This document shows positions 53,033 to 54,275 of a DNA stretch of 54,275 nt, one piece after another. The notes beneath the pieces are model-generated. The model did not search any database and was not told the origin of the DNA. It was given only the letters and a program-made list of their open reading frames with translations. A program made the position numbers and the translations under genes. Within the stretch, counting starts at the first letter, position 1, and each line of letters starts with the position of its first letter. Source of the stretch: DATILL01 sp035476575 (GTDB taxonomy: Bacteria > Actinomycetota > Actinomycetes > Mycobacteriales > JACQDL01); the NCBI GenBank assembly GCA_035476575.1, contig DATILL010000113.1, forward strand, positions 1 to 54,275. The letters run 5' to 3'.

Positions 53033-54265
53033 CTATGGCTGGGCGGCGACCGCCTTGAGGGCGACGGCGAGCTGGGCCAGGTCATCGGTGGTCAGGTTGG
53101 CCCGGCTGGTGATCCGTAGGCAGGCGCGGCCGTCCGGCACCGACGGCGGCCGGAAACAGCCCACCCGGACGCCGTGCTCGGCACACACCTCAGCGCCACG
53201 GACCGCCCGATCCGGCCGCCCCAGCAGGACGGGGCAGACCGCGGCGTCCGGTACCACGCTCGCCAGCCCGAGCACCGTCGCCACCCGGGCGATGGCCACG
53301 GCGTTCGCCCGGGTGGCCACGGCCAGCTCCGGGACCTCGGCCACCACCCGCAGCGCCGCCAGTGCGGCACCCGCCGCGGCCGGTGCCAGCCCAGTGTCGA
53401 AGATGAACGGACGGCCGAAGTTGACCAGGTGCTCGACCACCTCCGGCGCCCCGAGCACCGCCCCACCCTGCGCCCCGAGAGACTTCGACAGGGTCACGGT
53501 CAGCACCACATCTGGCTCCCCGGCAAGCCCGGCGGCGTACGCCGCACCCCGCCCGCCCGGCCCCACCACGCCCAGCGCATGCGCCTCATCCAGCACCAGC
53601 AGCGCGCCGTGCCGCCGTACCGCCTGGTGCAGCGCGGCGACCGGCGCCAGATCGCCGTCGACGCTGAACACCGTGTCGCTGGCCACCAGCGCCACCGGTT
53701 CGGACCGGGTGGCCAGCGCCCGTTCGACCGCGGCCGGGTCCCGGTGCGGCACGACGACCACCCGGGCCCGGGACAGCCGGCAGGCGTCCACGATCGAGGC
53801 GTGGTTGGCCGCGTCGGAGACCACCAGCGTGCCCGGCCCGGACAGCGCGCTGACCGCCGCCAGGTTGGCCAGGAAGCCGGACGAGCAGACCAGCCCGGCC
53901 GGCATCCCGGTGAACGCCGCCAGCTCCGCCTCCAGCTCGGCGTGCAGGGCGGTCGACCCGGTGACCAGCCGCGACCCGGTCGAGCCGGCGCCCCAGGTCC
54001 GGGCAGCCCGCACCGCCCCCTCGACCACGGCCGGGTGCGACGACAGCCCGAGGTAGTCGTTGCCGGCCAGGTCGAGCAGCCCGTCGCCGCCCGGCGGGCG
54101 CGGCCGCAGCGTGCGGCGCAGCCCGGCCGCCGCCCGTTCCGCCGAGATCACCCGCAGCCGGGCGAGCGGGTCGGTGGGAACCAGGTTGGGGACGGGGTTG
54201 GGAACCAGGTTGGCTGGGAGGGCGTCCACGAACAGGCAGTGTGGCACGCTGGCCACGATGGCCAC
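53033..54265 (-). CDS. bioF: 8-amino-7-oxononanoate synthase
   Basis: A 410-residue PLP-dependent alpha-oxoamine synthase. Landmarks are LAGNDYLGLSSHPAVVEGA (about residue 66), GAGSTGSRLVTGSTALHAELE (about 92), the PLP-stacking His in VSDAANHASIVDA (about 152), LLVLDEAHALGVVGPGGRG (about 220) and the Schiff-base Lys in TVTLSKSLGAQGG (about 258). It condenses pimeloyl-thioester with L-alanine in biotin synthesis. The family usually starts near TDPLARLR; here ~30 extra residues include a Pro/Val/Asn repeat (NLVPNPVPNLVP) encoded by repetitive DNA at 54176-54215. GTG 54265 touches the GAAGAGG motif, while GTG 54256 has proper spacing. The frame is open to the window edge, so the 5' end is not certain. 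Confidence 0.88.
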   Translation of the reverse strand: MAIVASVPHCLFVDALPANLVPNPVPNLVPTDPLARLRVISAERAAAGLRRTLRPRPPGGDGLLDLAGNDYLGLSSHPAVVEGAVRAARTWGAGSTGSRLVTGSTALHAELEAELAAFTGMPAGLVCSSGFLANLAAVSALSGPGTLVVSDAANHASIVDACRLSRARVVVVPHRDPAAVERALATRSEPVALVASDTVFSVDGDLAPVAALHQAVRRHGALLVLDEAHALGVVGPGGRGAAYAAGLAGEPDVVLTVTLSKSLGAQGGAVLGAPEVVEHLVNFGRPFIFDTGLAPAAAGAALAALRVVAEVPELAVATRANAVAIARVATVLGLASVVPDAAVCPVLLGRPDRAVRGAEVCAEHGVRVGCFRPPSVPDGRACLRITSRANLTTDDLAQLAVALKAVAAQP

Positions 54266-54275
54266 CCTCTTCGAC

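Overview
The window is chromosomal DNA from a high-GC actinobacterium. The evidence is the very high G+C, frequent GTG starts, leaderless promoters, a KGD-type 2-oxoglutarate decarboxylase, an imuA'/imuB/dnaE2 mutasome under an actinobacterial SOS box, 13E12-type DUF222/HNH genes, and families with DUF names that are largely actinobacterial (DUF3052, DUF2784, DUF6104, DUF6186). The sequence alone does not fix a genus. I see no rRNA, tRNA, CRISPR array, integrase or classical insertion sequence.

Region 1 (1-15.3 kb) is accessory and the most unusual part. It starts with the 3' end of a 13E12-type HNH gene. A dynamin-like GTPase follows and converges on a minus-strand operon encoding a pseudokinase-like or atypical protein kinase with a C-terminal membrane anchor, a two-TM zinc-ribbon protein, a TerY-like vWA protein and a PP2C-type phosphatase. 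This is a membrane-tethered version of the TerY-P phosphorylation triad. Next come a GNAT acetyltransferase and a cluster that I recognise as the SCO2521-SCO2525 set: a methyltransferase, a large helical protein, a variant P-loop protein and two further conserved proteins. A divergently coded membrane protein with a PLD-like domain is coupled to the SCO2521 homologue. As far as I know no function is established for this cluster.

Region 2 (15.5-25 kb) holds a DUF3291-like protein, a succinate-semialdehyde dehydrogenase and the SOS mutasome imuA'-imuB-dnaE2. A complete 13E12-type endonuclease gene sits between imuB and dnaE2, and its stop codon overlaps the dnaE2 start.

Region 3 (25-40 kb) is acyl-CoA and lipid metabolism with regulators: acyl-CoA dehydrogenase, CaiB/BaiF-family racemase or transferase, a cysteine-synthase-like protein that has lost its PLP lysine, PadR, a PHA-synthase-like hydrolase, a MarR regulator translationally coupled to a multiply frameshifted DHA2 efflux pump, aldehyde dehydrogenase, a fadA-fadB beta-oxidation pair, and a tandem TetR regulator divergent from it.

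Region 4 (39-54.3 kb) is mostly housekeeping: small membrane proteins, DUF3052 driven from a symmetric bidirectional -10 element, an endonuclease Q-like PHP domain fused to a UvrD helicase, a phytoene-desaturase-like oxidoreductase, kgd, DUF6104, a rhomboid protease, malic enzyme, an RmlC-like epimerase and BioF. Several intergenic palindromes recur here.
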